This document shows positions 1-8,848 of a DNA stretch of 64,000 bases, one piece after another. The position numbers were made by a program, and so were the translations under genes. The notes under the pieces were generated by a model, which was not told the DNA's origin, made no database searches, and saw nothing but the letters and a program-made list of their open reading frames with translations. Numbering within the stretch: position 1 is the stretch's first letter; each line of letters starts with the position of its first letter. The DNA lies in contig DMCY01000111.1 of NCBI GenBank assembly GCA_003451675.1, positions 15,707-79,706 of the forward strand, read 5' to 3'. This DNA is from Candidatus Atribacteria bacterium (GTDB taxonomy: Bacteria > Atribacterota > JS1 > SB-45 > 34-128).

Positions 1-1964
1 ACTATGAAACCATGTTGCTAGATCTTATAGATGGAAAAAATTATCCTTCCGGTGAATGTAATATGATTAGTGCCGATAATCTGGATTTAGCTTTACAGGT
101 AGGATTATTCCAGGCGCCCCAGGTTACGGTAATTGATAAGCATTATGAATTAACAGGTATGTGTAGGACTAAAATAGTAGATGGATGTTGCAAAATTGAT
201 ACATTCTGTGGAGAAAAAGTCAAGGATGAATTTGAGAGAGTTGATATAGTAAGGAATAAATTCCCCTGGTATTTTAATAAAAATATCAGTCAGTCGGATG
301 ATTGGTCAGTATTAGCAGATTCAAAAGATGTTATCGAAGAAGATTCTACTCAAGCTTTCAGAGAAGAATTGGGCATTACTGATTTTGAAAATAAAAAAAT
401 CCTGGCCGTTGATTTTGGAAGCACTTATACCAAAGTGGCTATTTTTAATACCAGTAAAGATGAAGTCGATTTACGCTATGTTCCAACTACCATAAATGAT
501 ATCCGCGAAGGATTAGCTAATGGCTTAGGATGCCTTTCTGAGTGTAAAAAAGCAGGGAACTGGGATCCTTTAAAGGAGAAAATGAATGAATTTGATGTAA
601 AATTGCCCTGTAGTAGCGCGAAAGGCGGCTTAAAAATGGTAACTATTGCTTCTACTTCCAGGGAAAGTGGCTTTGCCGCTGACCTGGCTGCCCTTACGGC
701 TGGGGCAAAGCTTCTAAATAGTTACAGCGGAAAATTAACTCTTGAAGAAGCCAGAAAAATTTATTTGGAAGATTGCCCGGAAATTATTCTTTTAAGTGGG
801 GGAGTTAACGATGGAGGAGATTCGGAAACAGTTTTACACAATGCAAAAAATTTAGCTGAAACTGCAAAATTAGCTACCTATGCCAAATATGGAATACCGA
901 TAATTTATGCAGGGAATGAAGATGTAACAGAAGAAATTTTAGATATTTTCCACAGTCACAATATTGATGTTAGAGCTACAGGGAATATCATGCCTGAAGT
1001 AAATAAATTTAATATTGAGGTAGTAAATGAGGCAATTCGAGAACTATTCCAAACGGTAGTTATTCGAGGAAAAGGATTTGACGTGGTAGAAGAATTTATG
1101 AGTGCTAAATTCATTCCAACCCCTCGAGCTGCCTTTTTAGGAATTAATCTATTGGCTCGGGGTTATGGAAAAGAGGAAGGTTTGGGAAATATTGTAGCTC
1201 TGGATGTAGGTGGCTGCACCACCGACTTTTTCTCTAATGTGCGCTCTAACCCACTATATCTTTACCCCTGGGATGATCCCAAGAAAAAGGCAAAGAGGAC
1301 TATATTAAAAACTCCTAATTATCCTTTAGCTTACCGAAGGGTAGAGGGTAAATATGGATTAGCTTATAATGCAGAAAATTTAATGGAATTAGAGAAATTT
1401 AAAAGTGGAAGGATAGAAAAGGAAATTAGCGACGATTTTAATCAAAAATATCCTAATTTTCAAGGAAATAGCGATAATCTTGATCAATTTCTGGAGAAAA
1501 AAGATGGAAAGTGGCATATACAATTAAGTAAATACCTGAAATGGATCCATAATAATCCTCATATAATGCCTGAAACAGAAGAAGAAAATTTTATCAGAAG
1601 TATCCTTGCTAAAGAAACTTTAGCCATAGCTACCGCAAATAATGTTGGACATGTAAAAGAAACCGATGTCTATTTTTTGCAGGAGGGAATCAATTTCTTT
1701 ACCCAGGATTGTACTTTGGTTTTAGTTGGCGGAACAATTTACCATAAATGTAAGGAAAACAAGGATTATCTTTGGGAAAACATAAAAACAATTGCTAAGG
1801 GTGCTCTTTTTAACCCGAAGGAATATACGATCTTGCGTCCCAATGGGAAAGTATTACTTGATGCCTCCTATATTCTCTCCACTGTGGGTGGGCTTTACGG
1901 TAGACTTGACCCCGAAAGGGCTATCCGTATTTTGAAAAAACATTTCAAACCTTTAGAGTTATAA
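1..1964 (+). CDS. GlmL/MutL-family ASKHA protein (5' end outside window)
   Basis: The reading frame is open to the left edge, so the first visible Met (position 12) is probably internal and the gene is partial. The visible product is about 650 residues. Near residue 130 it has an actin-like phosphate-1 motif (DFGSTYTKVA) and near residue 400 a second phosphate motif (DVGGCTTDF). These are the paired nucleotide-binding loops of the MutL/GlmL family (PF13941), whose founding member lies beside B12-dependent glutamate mutase and is thought to help assemble or reactivate it. GlmL itself is usually about 460 residues, so roughly 130 N-terminal residues are extra. No mutase subunit is visible, but one could lie upstream. 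No signal peptide or membrane segment is seen in the visible part. The family call is firm; the partner enzyme is unknown. Confidence 0.8.
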   Translation, partial: YETMLLDLIDGKNYPSGECNMISADNLDLALQVGLFQAPQVTVIDKHYELTGMCRTKIVDGCCKIDTFCGEKVKDEFERVDIVRNKFPWYFNKNISQSDDWSVLADSKDVIEEDSTQAFREELGITDFENKKILAVDFGSTYTKVAIFNTSKDEVDLRYVPTTINDIREGLANGLGCLSECKKAGNWDPLKEKMNEFDVKLPCSSAKGGLKMVTIASTSRESGFAADLAALTAGAKLLNSYSGKLTLEEARKIYLEDCPEIILLSGGVNDGGDSETVLHNAKNLAETAKLATYAKYGIPIIYAGNEDVTEEILDIFHSHNIDVRATGNIMPEVNKFNIEVVNEAIRELFQTVVIRGKGFDVVEEFMSAKFIPTPRAAFLGINLLARGYGKEEGLGNIVALDVGGCTTDFFSNVRSNPLYLYPWDDPKKKAKRTILKTPNYPLAYRRVEGKYGLAYNAENLMELEKFKSGRIEKEISDDFNQKYPNFQGNSDNLDQFLEKKDGKWHIQLSKYLKWIHNNPHIMPETEEENFIRSILAKETLAIATANNVGHVKETDVYFLQEGINFFTQDCTLVLVGGTIYHKCKENKDYLWENIKTIAKGALFNPKEYTILRPNGKVLLDASYILSTVGGLYGRLDPERAIRILKKHFKPLEL

Positions 1965-2065
1965 ATTAATATTTTAAAAAATAAACCCATGTTATATATA
2001 GCCAATAAGTAGAAAAAATAAAGAAGAAGTTTATATAAAAAGTTAAATCAGGAAGGTAAAATATA

Positions 2066-3967
2066 ATGTCTGTTCAAATTGACAGGAGTAAAATATTTAA
2101 TAGAACTAATGTATTGTTTTGGGGAGGTTTAATTTTTGCCATTACCCAGTTGACGCTTCCTATTTTTTTATCTTTAATAGATTTACAATTAAGGGCGATT
2201 CATATTATTTTAGGAATTTCACTTGCCTCATTAGCTTTTCCTTATGGTAAATCAAAGGAAGAACAAACTAAGATTTCCCTTTGGGATTTATTTGTTATTG
2301 CCGTGATAATTATTGCCAATGTTAATACATTCTTGAAAGCTATGCAAATTTATATGGTTCCCGGAAGTGCTTCTACATTCGATTTGATTATAGGTTCAGC
2401 TTTAATTTTAATAATTCTTGATGCTGCTCGGAGGTCAGTAGGATGGGCAATACCAATATTTGTTGCACTTTTATTTCTCTATGTCTTTGCCGGCCCAATA
2501 ATGCCCGGTATGTGGAGGTTAGCAGGTCTATCCTGGAAGTTTGTTATCAATTCAGTATACTTCTCTCCATTGGGAATTTATGGAAGCATTACCGGAATGT
2601 CTGCGACTTTTATCGGTATGTTTATCATCTTTGGTGCCCTTATTTCTGGTGCAGGGGGAGGGAAAACCTTTATTGATTCTGCTCTTGCCCTAACCGGGCG
2701 ATATAGTGGCGGACCGGCTAAAACAGCAGTCGTATCCAGCGCACTTTTTGGGAGCATCTCAGGTAGTGGAGTAGCTAACGTATCTGTTACCGGGAATTAT
2801 ACTATTCCTTTAATGAAAAGATTAGGATATGATCCTAATTTTGCAGCTGGTGTAGAAGCTATTGCTTCTACTGGTGGCGGAATTACCCCACCCATTATGA
2901 GTGTAGCAGCCTTTATAATGGCAGAATTCTTAGGAGTTCCTTATATTAAGATTATCGGTTATGCTTTAATACCTTGCCTTCTTTACTATGCTGGTGTTTT
3001 TGCTGGAGTTCATTTTGAAACCATACGTTCTGGTTTAGCAGCTGTACCAGAAAGTGAAATTCCCAGTTGGAAGAGTATTTTAACTTTTAGAAGGGTTGCC
3101 TCACTGGTTATTCCTACAGGAGTTTTATTATATTTTATAGCCAAAGGAAGTCCTCTTGTTTTTGCTGGATTTTATGCTTGTGTTGCAGTAGTTATTGTCT
3201 TTTTGTTATCCGATCTTTCTCCATCCGGGATTAAGGAGACTATTACTAAAATAGGGAAAGGATTGTATGAAGGAGGATTGGGGTTGGCGAAAATTGTTCC
3301 CATATTAGTAGCGGTTAATATTTTAGTTAATATGATTGGAATAACTGGCATAGCACCAAAATTAAGTGGATTAATATTAGAAGTAGGAGGAGATAATCTA
3401 TTTTTGGCACTTTTTATTGCCACTTTTATTCCTTTCCTTTTAGGAACTTCTCTTCCGGTAGTTCCGACCTATATATTGTCTCTTTCTATCCTTGCGCCAT
3501 CACTTTTGCAATTGGGTATTGATGAGATAACCGTACACTTATTTTTCATTTACTGGGCAATTTTAGGGGGAGTAACTCCTCCTACTTGTACTCAAGCCAT
3601 TGTAGCTGCTGGTATTGCAAAAAGTAATTGGTTTAAAACTGCCTTGGTTGCAGTAAGACTTGGTATTGTAGCCTTTATCATACCCTACTTTTTTGTCCTT
3701 AATCCTGCACTTGTCGGCCGTAGTGACTTTTTTAGTGTAGTGATTTACAGCGGAAGCGCATTTATAGGTGCAATTATGCTGGCTTTTGGTTTCTTTGCTC
3801 ATATAAATAGTAAATTTAACCTTATACTAAGGGTATTATTCGTGGGAAGTGGTTTATTGCTTATGTATCCCAGCCATATTTTGTCGGTTATTGGTATTTT
3901 AGTTGGAGTTCCACTCTTTTTGTTACAGAGCTTTATAGTTAAGAAGCTGAAAGCTATAGAAGCATAA
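2066..3967 (+). CDS. TRAP transporter fused permease (DctQM type, TAXI system)
   Basis: A 633-residue integral membrane protein with many hydrophobic segments from about residue 15 to the C-terminus. The length and the glycine-rich core (SGSGVANVSVTG near residue 235, ASTGGGITPP near 270) match TRAP permeases in which the small DctQ and large DctM subunits are fused (4TM/12TM fusion). A second PTCTQA motif near residue 510 repeats the DctM half-site. The TAXI binding-protein gene follows by about 165 bp, so the two should form one secondary importer driven by an ion gradient. TAXI systems are known for glutamate and other carboxylates; the substrate here is not determined. The start at 2066 follows a GGAAGG ribosome site. 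Confidence 0.9.
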   Translation: MSVQIDRSKIFNRTNVLFWGGLIFAITQLTLPIFLSLIDLQLRAIHIILGISLASLAFPYGKSKEEQTKISLWDLFVIAVIIIANVNTFLKAMQIYMVPGSASTFDLIIGSALILIILDAARRSVGWAIPIFVALLFLYVFAGPIMPGMWRLAGLSWKFVINSVYFSPLGIYGSITGMSATFIGMFIIFGALISGAGGGKTFIDSALALTGRYSGGPAKTAVVSSALFGSISGSGVANVSVTGNYTIPLMKRLGYDPNFAAGVEAIASTGGGITPPIMSVAAFIMAEFLGVPYIKIIGYALIPCLLYYAGVFAGVHFETIRSGLAAVPESEIPSWKSILTFRRVASLVIPTGVLLYFIAKGSPLVFAGFYACVAVVIVFLLSDLSPSGIKETITKIGKGLYEGGLGLAKIVPILVAVNILVNMIGITGIAPKLSGLILEVGGDNLFLALFIATFIPFLLGTSLPVVPTYILSLSILAPSLLQLGIDEITVHLFFIYWAILGGVTPPTCTQAIVAAGIAKSNWFKTALVAVRLGIVAFIIPYFFVLNPALVGRSDFFSVVIYSGSAFIGAIMLAFGFFAHINSKFNLILRVLFVGSGLLLMYPSHILSVIGILVGVPLFLLQSFIVKKLKAIEA

Positions 3968-4132
3968 ATATTAGTAATAAATTTTTATAATAAAAGTTTA
4001 AAGTTAAAAAGTAATTACTAATAAATGAAATATTTATTTTTTAGTATATTTTCAATTATTTAGTATTTTTTATCTTTGTAGTTTTGAAATAAATAATTGA
4101 AAAAATTCAAAAAAGAAAGGAGGTGAAAAATA

Positions 4133-5146
4133 ATGAAAAAAAGACTATTAACTGGTTTGGTAATGGTTATGGTTTTGGTCCTCTTGGTTGGTTTAAATGT
4201 AGGATTTGCCAAAACAACATATCTAAACATGGGTAGTACTTCTTCTACTTCAGGATTATACGCCTGGGCCGTAGCTACTGCTTCGGTAATTAATAAGGCT
4301 GATAATGATATAAGGGTTACTGTTATTGAAAGTGGAGCTGCTCTGGATAATTTAAGACGGATTAAAGACGGTGCTTTTGATTTTGCCTTGTGTGTGGATT
4401 CTGCTTCTGCCATGCAGTTGTATAAAGGTATTAGTACTTTTGAGGGCGAAGGTTGGGAGCCAATAAGATGGTTATTCCTTAGAAATGCAATTACCAATAG
4501 GCTTCACGTTCGCGCTGATTCGGGTATTAAAACTTTTGACGATTTAGCTGGAAAGAAATTCTGTCCTGGTTTTCCGGGGGCTTCTTCTACGGCTAATTTT
4601 ATAAAATTCAACAAAGTTTTAGGGACCGGAATTAAATTAGTACCTGCATCACTGGGAGATGCGATTACAGCTTTTAAACAAGGGAAGATCAGTGGGTTGC
4701 AAAAGTCAAGCTCTATGGCTTCTTTAGATTCTTCATTAATCGAAGTCAATTTAAAAACTCCTTTAGCAGTTATCGGTTATAGTGAAGAAAATATGAAGAA
4801 GATAAGAGCAAAATACCCCTATATTATTTTCTTTGAAACGAAAAAAGGCAGTATTCAACAACTTCCAAATAACCCGACGATTATGGAAGAAGGGCAGGTA
4901 GTTGGAGCGGTTGCCTCTTCGAATATGCCGGAAGAAGTTGGTTATGAAATAGTAAAAGCATATATGGAAGGTTTTAAAACAGTTGAATCTGCGTATCGCG
5001 GAGTAAAAGGATGGGATCCCATTGCTGATGCCTTTAAGTTAATTGCCCCGGGTGGTGAAATTCCTATTCATGCCGGACTTTATAAGTATTGCTTAGAGAA
5101 TGGCATTGAAGTTCCAGAACGTTTTATCCCCCCAGAGTGTAAATAA
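4133..5146 (+). CDS. TAXI-family TRAP solute-binding protein
   Basis: A 337-residue protein with a clear signal peptide: a basic start (MKKR), a hydrophobic core to about residue 24, and a likely cleavage after VGFA. The mature protein begins with YLNMGSTSSTSGLYAWA, which matches the TAXI (TRAP-associated extracytoplasmic immunogenic) binding-protein pattern of a G-S-S-G ligand loop early in the mature chain. It follows the fused permease in the same orientation, as expected for a TAXI-TRAP importer. A very strong ribosome site (AAAGGAGGTG, about 4117-4126) precedes the ATG and suggests high expression, as is usual for a binding protein. The ligand cannot be read from the sequence. Confidence 0.9.
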   Translation: MKKRLLTGLVMVMVLVLLVGLNVGFAKTTYLNMGSTSSTSGLYAWAVATASVINKADNDIRVTVIESGAALDNLRRIKDGAFDFALCVDSASAMQLYKGISTFEGEGWEPIRWLFLRNAITNRLHVRADSGIKTFDDLAGKKFCPGFPGASSTANFIKFNKVLGTGIKLVPASLGDAITAFKQGKISGLQKSSSMASLDSSLIEVNLKTPLAVIGYSEENMKKIRAKYPYIIFFETKKGSIQQLPNNPTIMEEGQVVGAVASSNMPEEVGYEIVKAYMEGFKTVESAYRGVKGWDPIADAFKLIAPGGEIPIHAGLYKYCLENGIEVPERFIPPECK

Positions 5147-5230
5147 GGGATAAATGCTTTACTCGATCAAGGCTTTTAAGTAAATTGTTAAATGGGAAAA
5201 ATCAATAGTCTTTTACTATCTAAGAAAATT

Positions 5231-5279
5231 GGGTTACCTGTTTAGGAGGAAAAGATATTTCCCCTTTGCAGGGTAACCA
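5231..5279 (+). other. Long imperfect hairpin in the TAXI-secreted protein gap
   Basis: GGTTACCTG at 5232-5240 pairs with CAGGGTAACC at 5269-5278 (one bulge). Inside it AGGAGGAAA pairs imperfectly with TTTCCCCT around a short loop. No T-run follows, so it is not an ordinary intrinsic terminator. It may be an mRNA processing or stabilising structure between two secreted-protein genes, or a small palindromic repeat. Confidence 0.4.
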
Positions 5280-5360
5280 ACCAAATAAACAAAATAATCA
5301 TTACTTACTAAAATTAGATTTAAGTTGTTATATAGACAAACGCATTGGGAGGTGCTTAAA

Positions 5361-5756
5361 ATGATGAACTGGAAAAAGCCAAGCATGTTTTTTATCATAG
5401 CACTGTTATTAATTGCCTTTGGTTCTATAGTTTTAGCTTCTGATCTCCAGGTTCCCAGCCTTGTGGTTGTTCCTATTAGCGGAGAACCATTAACGAAGTT
5501 GACTTTTTATGGTGCTGGATTTGTTCCGGGAGAGAAAGTCAGAGTTCTTCTTACTGTTGATGATGTACCATACGCATTTGGTGTAACTGGAACCGGAGGA
5601 ATTGTAACCGTTAATGAGTATGGCGCCTTCAAACTTCAACCTCGGGGCGGTATTCCAAAGGTAATGCTTAAACCTGGTGTTTACACCATTGAAGCTATTG
5701 GCGACAAAGGTTCAAGAGCTACTACACCATTAGAGGTTTTGGAGAAGAAAGAATAA
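5361..5756 (+). CDS. Small secreted Ig-like protein
   Basis: I prefer the ATG at 5361 over an upstream ATG at 5325, because GGGAGGTG (about 5347-5354) sits at the right distance. This gives about 131 residues. After the first Lys-rich residues there is a hydrophobic signal segment ending near IVLAS. The rest is rich in Val, Gly and Thr, with the look of a single IPT/Ig-like beta-sandwich (GAGFVPGEKVRVLL, then YTIEAIGDKGSRATTPLEV). It follows the TAXI binding protein and ends just before a strong terminator, so it is probably the last gene of the transporter transcript. I do not recognise a specific family; a periplasmic accessory role for the importer is inference only. Confidence 0.65.
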   Translation: MMNWKKPSMFFIIALLLIAFGSIVLASDLQVPSLVVVPISGEPLTKLTFYGAGFVPGEKVRVLLTVDDVPYAFGVTGTGGIVTVNEYGAFKLQPRGGIPKVMLKPGVYTIEAIGDKGSRATTPLEVLEKKE

Positions 5757-5800
5757 AAGGTAAAAAACTCAGTAGTTGGCATGACAATTGGCTTATTGTG

Positions 5801-5830
5801 AAGACGGCCTGTGCCAGGCCGTCTTTTTTT
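5801..5830 (+). terminator. Strong intrinsic terminator
   Basis: Perfect 11-bp stem AAGACGGCCTG (5801-5811) with CAGGCCGTCTT (5815-5825), a 3-nt loop and a following T-run to about 5830. It closes the TRAP operon before the GntR gene. Confidence 0.95.
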
Positions 5831-5900
5831 AAATTTTCTTTAAAATAAATTTTGTAGTATTAATCTTTTTATTGTATCCTTAATATAAGGAAGTGAAAAT

Positions 5901-6632
5901 TTGACAAACAATACACAATTTGAAGAGTCAACAGAATACAACCTCAAGGTTGACCTAAGCGAGAAGGTAGTAACCAGAGATAAGGTCTATTCTATCTTAA
6001 GTAAAGCCATCTTCCGGGGTGATTTAAAACCAGGCCAGAGATTAGTGGAATCGAAATTAGCCAAATTAATGGAGGTGAGTAGAACTCCTGTCCGTGAAGC
6101 AATTATCGAATTAATCCAAAAAGGCCTAGCTGTTCCTTCTCCTCCTAAGGGGGTAAAAGTAGCTCCTCTCCCCACCACAAAAGAGTTGACCGAGTTTTAC
6201 GATATTAGCAGCGTCTTAAGAGGCCTAGCAGCCAGAAAGGCAGCCCGCAATATCACTCCTCTTCAGATAAAAGACTTACATGAGATTATCCTCCAAAGTG
6301 AGCAATCATTAAGAGAAGGTTCCCTTAAAGAAATTTTTAAGTTAAACAAAAAATTTCACCAGGTCATAGAAAAAAGCAGTAATAATAAAGAGCTAATTTT
6401 TTTGTTAGATAATGTTTATGAAAGGTCCAGAGAACGTTTTTCCGAGATCTTATCTCGAAAGAAAAGACAAGAAGAATCGATAGAAGAACATAAGGTAATC
6501 TTAGAAGCTCTTATCAACAAAGATGAAGAACGGGCAGAACAATTAATGAGAAAACATATAGAAAATGGTAAGGAAGATCTTTTGCAACAGATTGAGCTTC
6601 GAGAGAATAATTCTGTAAGAAATAAGTATTAA
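5901..6632 (+). CDS. GntR-family regulator, FCD (FadR-like) subfamily
   Basis: A 243-residue cytoplasmic DNA-binding protein. Residues about 20-90 form the winged helix, including PGQRLVE and the recognition-helix motif VSRTPVREAI typical of GntR regulators. Residues about 100-230 are the all-helical FCD ligand domain, with the spaced His residues (FHQVIE, EHKVIL, KHIENG) expected for a metal-assisted carboxylate pocket. The start is TTG at 5901, supported by AAGGAAGTG at 5888-5896; no ATG is well placed. It lies directly after the TRAP operon terminator, so it may control that importer in response to an organic acid. That pairing is inferred from position only. Confidence 0.88.
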   Translation: MTNNTQFEESTEYNLKVDLSEKVVTRDKVYSILSKAIFRGDLKPGQRLVESKLAKLMEVSRTPVREAIIELIQKGLAVPSPPKGVKVAPLPTTKELTEFYDISSVLRGLAARKAARNITPLQIKDLHEIILQSEQSLREGSLKEIFKLNKKFHQVIEKSSNNKELIFLLDNVYERSRERFSEILSRKKRQEESIEEHKVILEALINKDEERAEQLMRKHIENGKEDLLQQIELRENNSVRNKY

Positions 6633-7216
6633 AGTTCGGCGATAGTTTTTTTAAGAGTTCTTATATCTTTCCAGGTTAATTCTTTAGGGCTGCCCGGGAA
6701 AGTTGCTTCGTTTCTTAATAAGTAACTAGGATGAAACATAGGAAATATTTTTATACCGCCTATCCAATCAAACCATTGACCTCGAAGCTTAGTAATTCCC
6801 TGGGTGGTTTCTAAAAGAAATTGAGTGGGAACATTACCCAGAGCAACAATAATTTTAGGATTGATTAAAGCAATCTGGGTTTCTAAATAAGGAAGACAGG
6901 TTTCTATCTCGCTTTTGGAAGGATTACGATTAGCCGGTGGTCGGCATTTTAACATATTGGTTATGAATATATCTTCTCTTTTTATATCAACTGATTGTAG
7001 GATTTTAGTCAAAAGTCGGCCAGCTTTTCCTACAAAAGGTTTGCCTTTGAGGTCTTCCTCTTCTCCCGGTGCTTCTCCGATAAACATTACCTTAGATTTT
7101 GCATTTCCCTCTCCGGGGACAACCTTGGTGCGGGAAAGATACAAAGGACATTTCTTGCAATTTCTACATTCCTTTGCCACTTCTTCTATAGTAAGTGGAT
7201 TAAGATTTTTAGACAT
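6629..7216 (-). CDS. Type 4 (4Fe-4S) uracil-DNA glycosylase
   Basis: Removes uracil from DNA to start base-excision repair. I choose the ATG at 7216 (195 residues) over the upstream one at 7258, because AAGGGAGT lies just before it. Cys17 and Cys20 near the N-terminus, together with Cys in NMLKCRPP and ETCLPYL, provide the 4Fe-4S ligands of family 4 enzymes. Motif A is GEAPGEEED and motif B is HPSYLL. The length fits the family (about 190-220 residues). The gene is convergent with the GntR gene and their 3' ends overlap by about 4 bp, so it is transcribed separately. Such enzymes are common in thermophiles and anaerobes. Confidence 0.93.
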   Translation of the reverse strand: MSKNLNPLTIEEVAKECRNCKKCPLYLSRTKVVPGEGNAKSKVMFIGEAPGEEEDLKGKPFVGKAGRLLTKILQSVDIKREDIFITNMLKCRPPANRNPSKSEIETCLPYLETQIALINPKIIVALGNVPTQFLLETTQGITKLRGQWFDWIGGIKIFPMFHPSYLLRNEATFPGSPKELTWKDIRTLKKTIAEL

Positions 7217-7258
7217 CAATTTTTTACTCCCTTTTATTTTAATTATTGAAGTAAACAT

Positions 7259-7671
7259 TAATGAAAAGAACTACTGATAATTATTTTAGATAATTAAGTA
7301 TCTTTAAATTATTATAATTTTACCATTTTTTTATACTTTTTAGCAAGAGATTAAGAGGGAAGGCCAGGGAAAATCCCGAGCTGAACAAACTCCATCTCTC
7401 TCATTTTTATTCCTTTCCTGTGTCCAAAAGTAAAGTGTCTCCCCCTTTTACCTAGAAAATAAATTTTCCTTAAAAAAAAGAAGGATTTTTAGAATAAGTG
7501 TAGTATATCTGATATATTAACTTTTAAATAAATTTAATATTTAATCTGGATGAAGGTAACAGGAGAGACCTTTTCCTTTAAATGTGTCCAAACTTTCAGG
7601 CAAAAGGACAGAATAATAGAGTGATGTAATTGTTTTGTGAACTTGTGAAGCCTGACCCCAAAGGTTTAAAT
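7259..7671. other. Intergenic gap with IS-like scraps and a repeated AT-rich motif
   Basis: No gene is supported here. Short pieces beginning TGTCCAAA (about 7421 and 7582) look like ends of a lost insertion sequence. A motif of the form TTTTCC-A-run-GAAGGATTTTTA at about 7464-7491 recurs at 49.0 and 50.1 kb. CCTGACCCC at 7651-7659, just before the next gene, matches the edges of the RAYT-type elements described below. Confidence 0.4.
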
Positions 7672-8265
7672 ATGATAGAATATATTCTGATAGTTTGCTT
7701 ATCTATTTTTATGGCAATCCTTTTTGTACCAATATTTTTTTGTATCCAGGCAAGTAAAAACCAGAAAATTCTCTTTTCGGTAAGAATTAATTGGTTTTTT
7801 AGTGCTGTTTGCTGTAATTTCGAAAAAAAAGAGAATAAAGAGCTGGAAATAGATGTAAAAATTTTGGGCATAAGGATAAAAACTAAAACAAAAAAAACGA
7901 AGAAAAAGAAAAAAGAAAGTAAATATAATTTTAAAGCACTGATTAATAAATCTTTTTTAAGTCGAATATTTAAATTTATGGGAAAAGTATTAAAACATAT
8001 TGCTATCCGTGAATTTCGAGCCCGAATATTTTATGGTTTTGATGATCCTGCCGACACTGGAACACTATGTGGTTTTATTGCCTTGTTTTCTAGTTATTTT
8101 TATGGTTACGATATTAAATTTAATCCCTTTTTCGATCGGGAAATATTTGAAGGAGAATTATTTTTAAAAGGCCAGATATTTTGTTTTGTTATTATCTTTT
8201 ATACCTTACAATTAGTCTTATCTAAGACTTTCCGAGAAACAATAAAAAAGGCGAAAAAAAATTAA
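7672..8265 (+). CDS. DUF2953 membrane protein (YtfI-like)
   Basis: A 197-residue protein if started at the ATG at 7672, which is preceded by AAAGG. A longer reading frame from 7630 would have to translate a repeat edge and is less likely. One membrane segment lies near residues 3-22, then a Lys-rich stretch near residues 75-95 (KTKKTKKKKK), then a domain with REFRARIFYGFDDPADTG near residue 130. That pattern is typical of DUF2953. In Bacillus the matching gene (ytfI) sits next to ytfJ, as here, where the GerW-family gene follows after 17 bp. The molecular function is not known. Confidence 0.8.
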   Translation: MIEYILIVCLSIFMAILFVPIFFCIQASKNQKILFSVRINWFFSAVCCNFEKKENKELEIDVKILGIRIKTKTKKTKKKKKESKYNFKALINKSFLSRIFKFMGKVLKHIAIREFRARIFYGFDDPADTGTLCGFIALFSSYFYGYDIKFNPFFDREIFEGELFLKGQIFCFVIIFYTLQLVLSKTFRETIKKAKKN

Positions 8266-8282
8266 TTTAGGAGGTATCTATA

Positions 8283-8681
8283 ATGAAAGAAGAATTACAT
8301 AAACAGGTCGAAGTATTATTCGAAAAGCTGCGGGATTTTTTAACTTCTAAAACTTTGGTGGGAGAAGAGATAAAAATAGGAGAGGTAACCATAGTTCCTA
8401 TTGTTGAAGTAACTTTTGGTATGGGTGTGGGTACTCGTTCTGGAGGAGATAAAGATACCAAAGATCAGGAAAAATATGGCGGCGGAATGGGTCTGGGCGT
8501 CAAAGCAAGACCATCGGCTTTTATCGTCATAAAAGAAGAAAAAGTTGAATTAATATCTTTGCGTAAATCAGGGTCTTTGGAAGTAATATTAGAAAAATTC
8601 CCCTCAATTATGGATAAATTCATTTCTAAATCTAAAGATAAAAAAGAAGAAAAAAAGGAAGAAGAGAAAGAAAAAAAATAG
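8283..8681 (+). CDS. GerW/YtfJ-family protein
   Basis: A 132-residue soluble protein. Residues about 25-85 (VGEEIKIGEVTIVPIVEVTF, then GGGMGLGVKARPSAFIVI) match the GerW (YtfJ) sporulation-protein family. In Bacillus this family member is needed for normal germination, but members also occur in organisms that do not sporulate. The C-terminal 25 residues are almost all Lys and Glu. The start at 8283 has AGGAGG at 8269-8274. It is an operon with the DUF2953 gene, which matches the conserved pair. Its presence alone does not prove that this organism makes spores. Confidence 0.88.
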   Translation: MKEELHKQVEVLFEKLRDFLTSKTLVGEEIKIGEVTIVPIVEVTFGMGVGTRSGGDKDTKDQEKYGGGMGLGVKARPSAFIVIKEEKVELISLRKSGSLEVILEKFPSIMDKFISKSKDKKEEKKEEEKEKK

Positions 8682-8695
8682 GGGAGTTCTTAACG

Positions 8696-8809
8696 ATGAA
8701 ATTTATAGCCCTTCGCTGCCTGGCCCGGCAAATGATTAAAGTAATCCATAAAATGTTAACTGAAGATAGAGACTATATTATCAGGAAAGAGTTAAGGAAG
8801 GTTGCATAG
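8696..8809 (+). pseudogene. C-terminal fragment of an IS110-like transposase
   Basis: A 37-codon open stretch encodes a piece rich in Lys, Arg and Met. Its CLARQMIKVIHKMLTED segment resembles the extreme C-terminus of IS110/IS116/IS902 transposases. The rest of the gene is absent, so this is at most a relic. Being short, it could also be a chance reading frame. Confidence 0.4.
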
Positions 8810-8848
8810 AAAAGTTTAAAATTATCTTGATTTTTCAGATGGGAAGTT

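Noticed and set aside
4060..4497. Minus-strand 145-codon frame over the TAXI binding-protein gene
   Set aside because: It is opposite a confident coding gene and shows no domain.
5231..5279. Intrinsic terminator between the TAXI and secreted-protein genes
   Set aside because: The hairpin is real but no T-run follows, so I do not call it a terminator.
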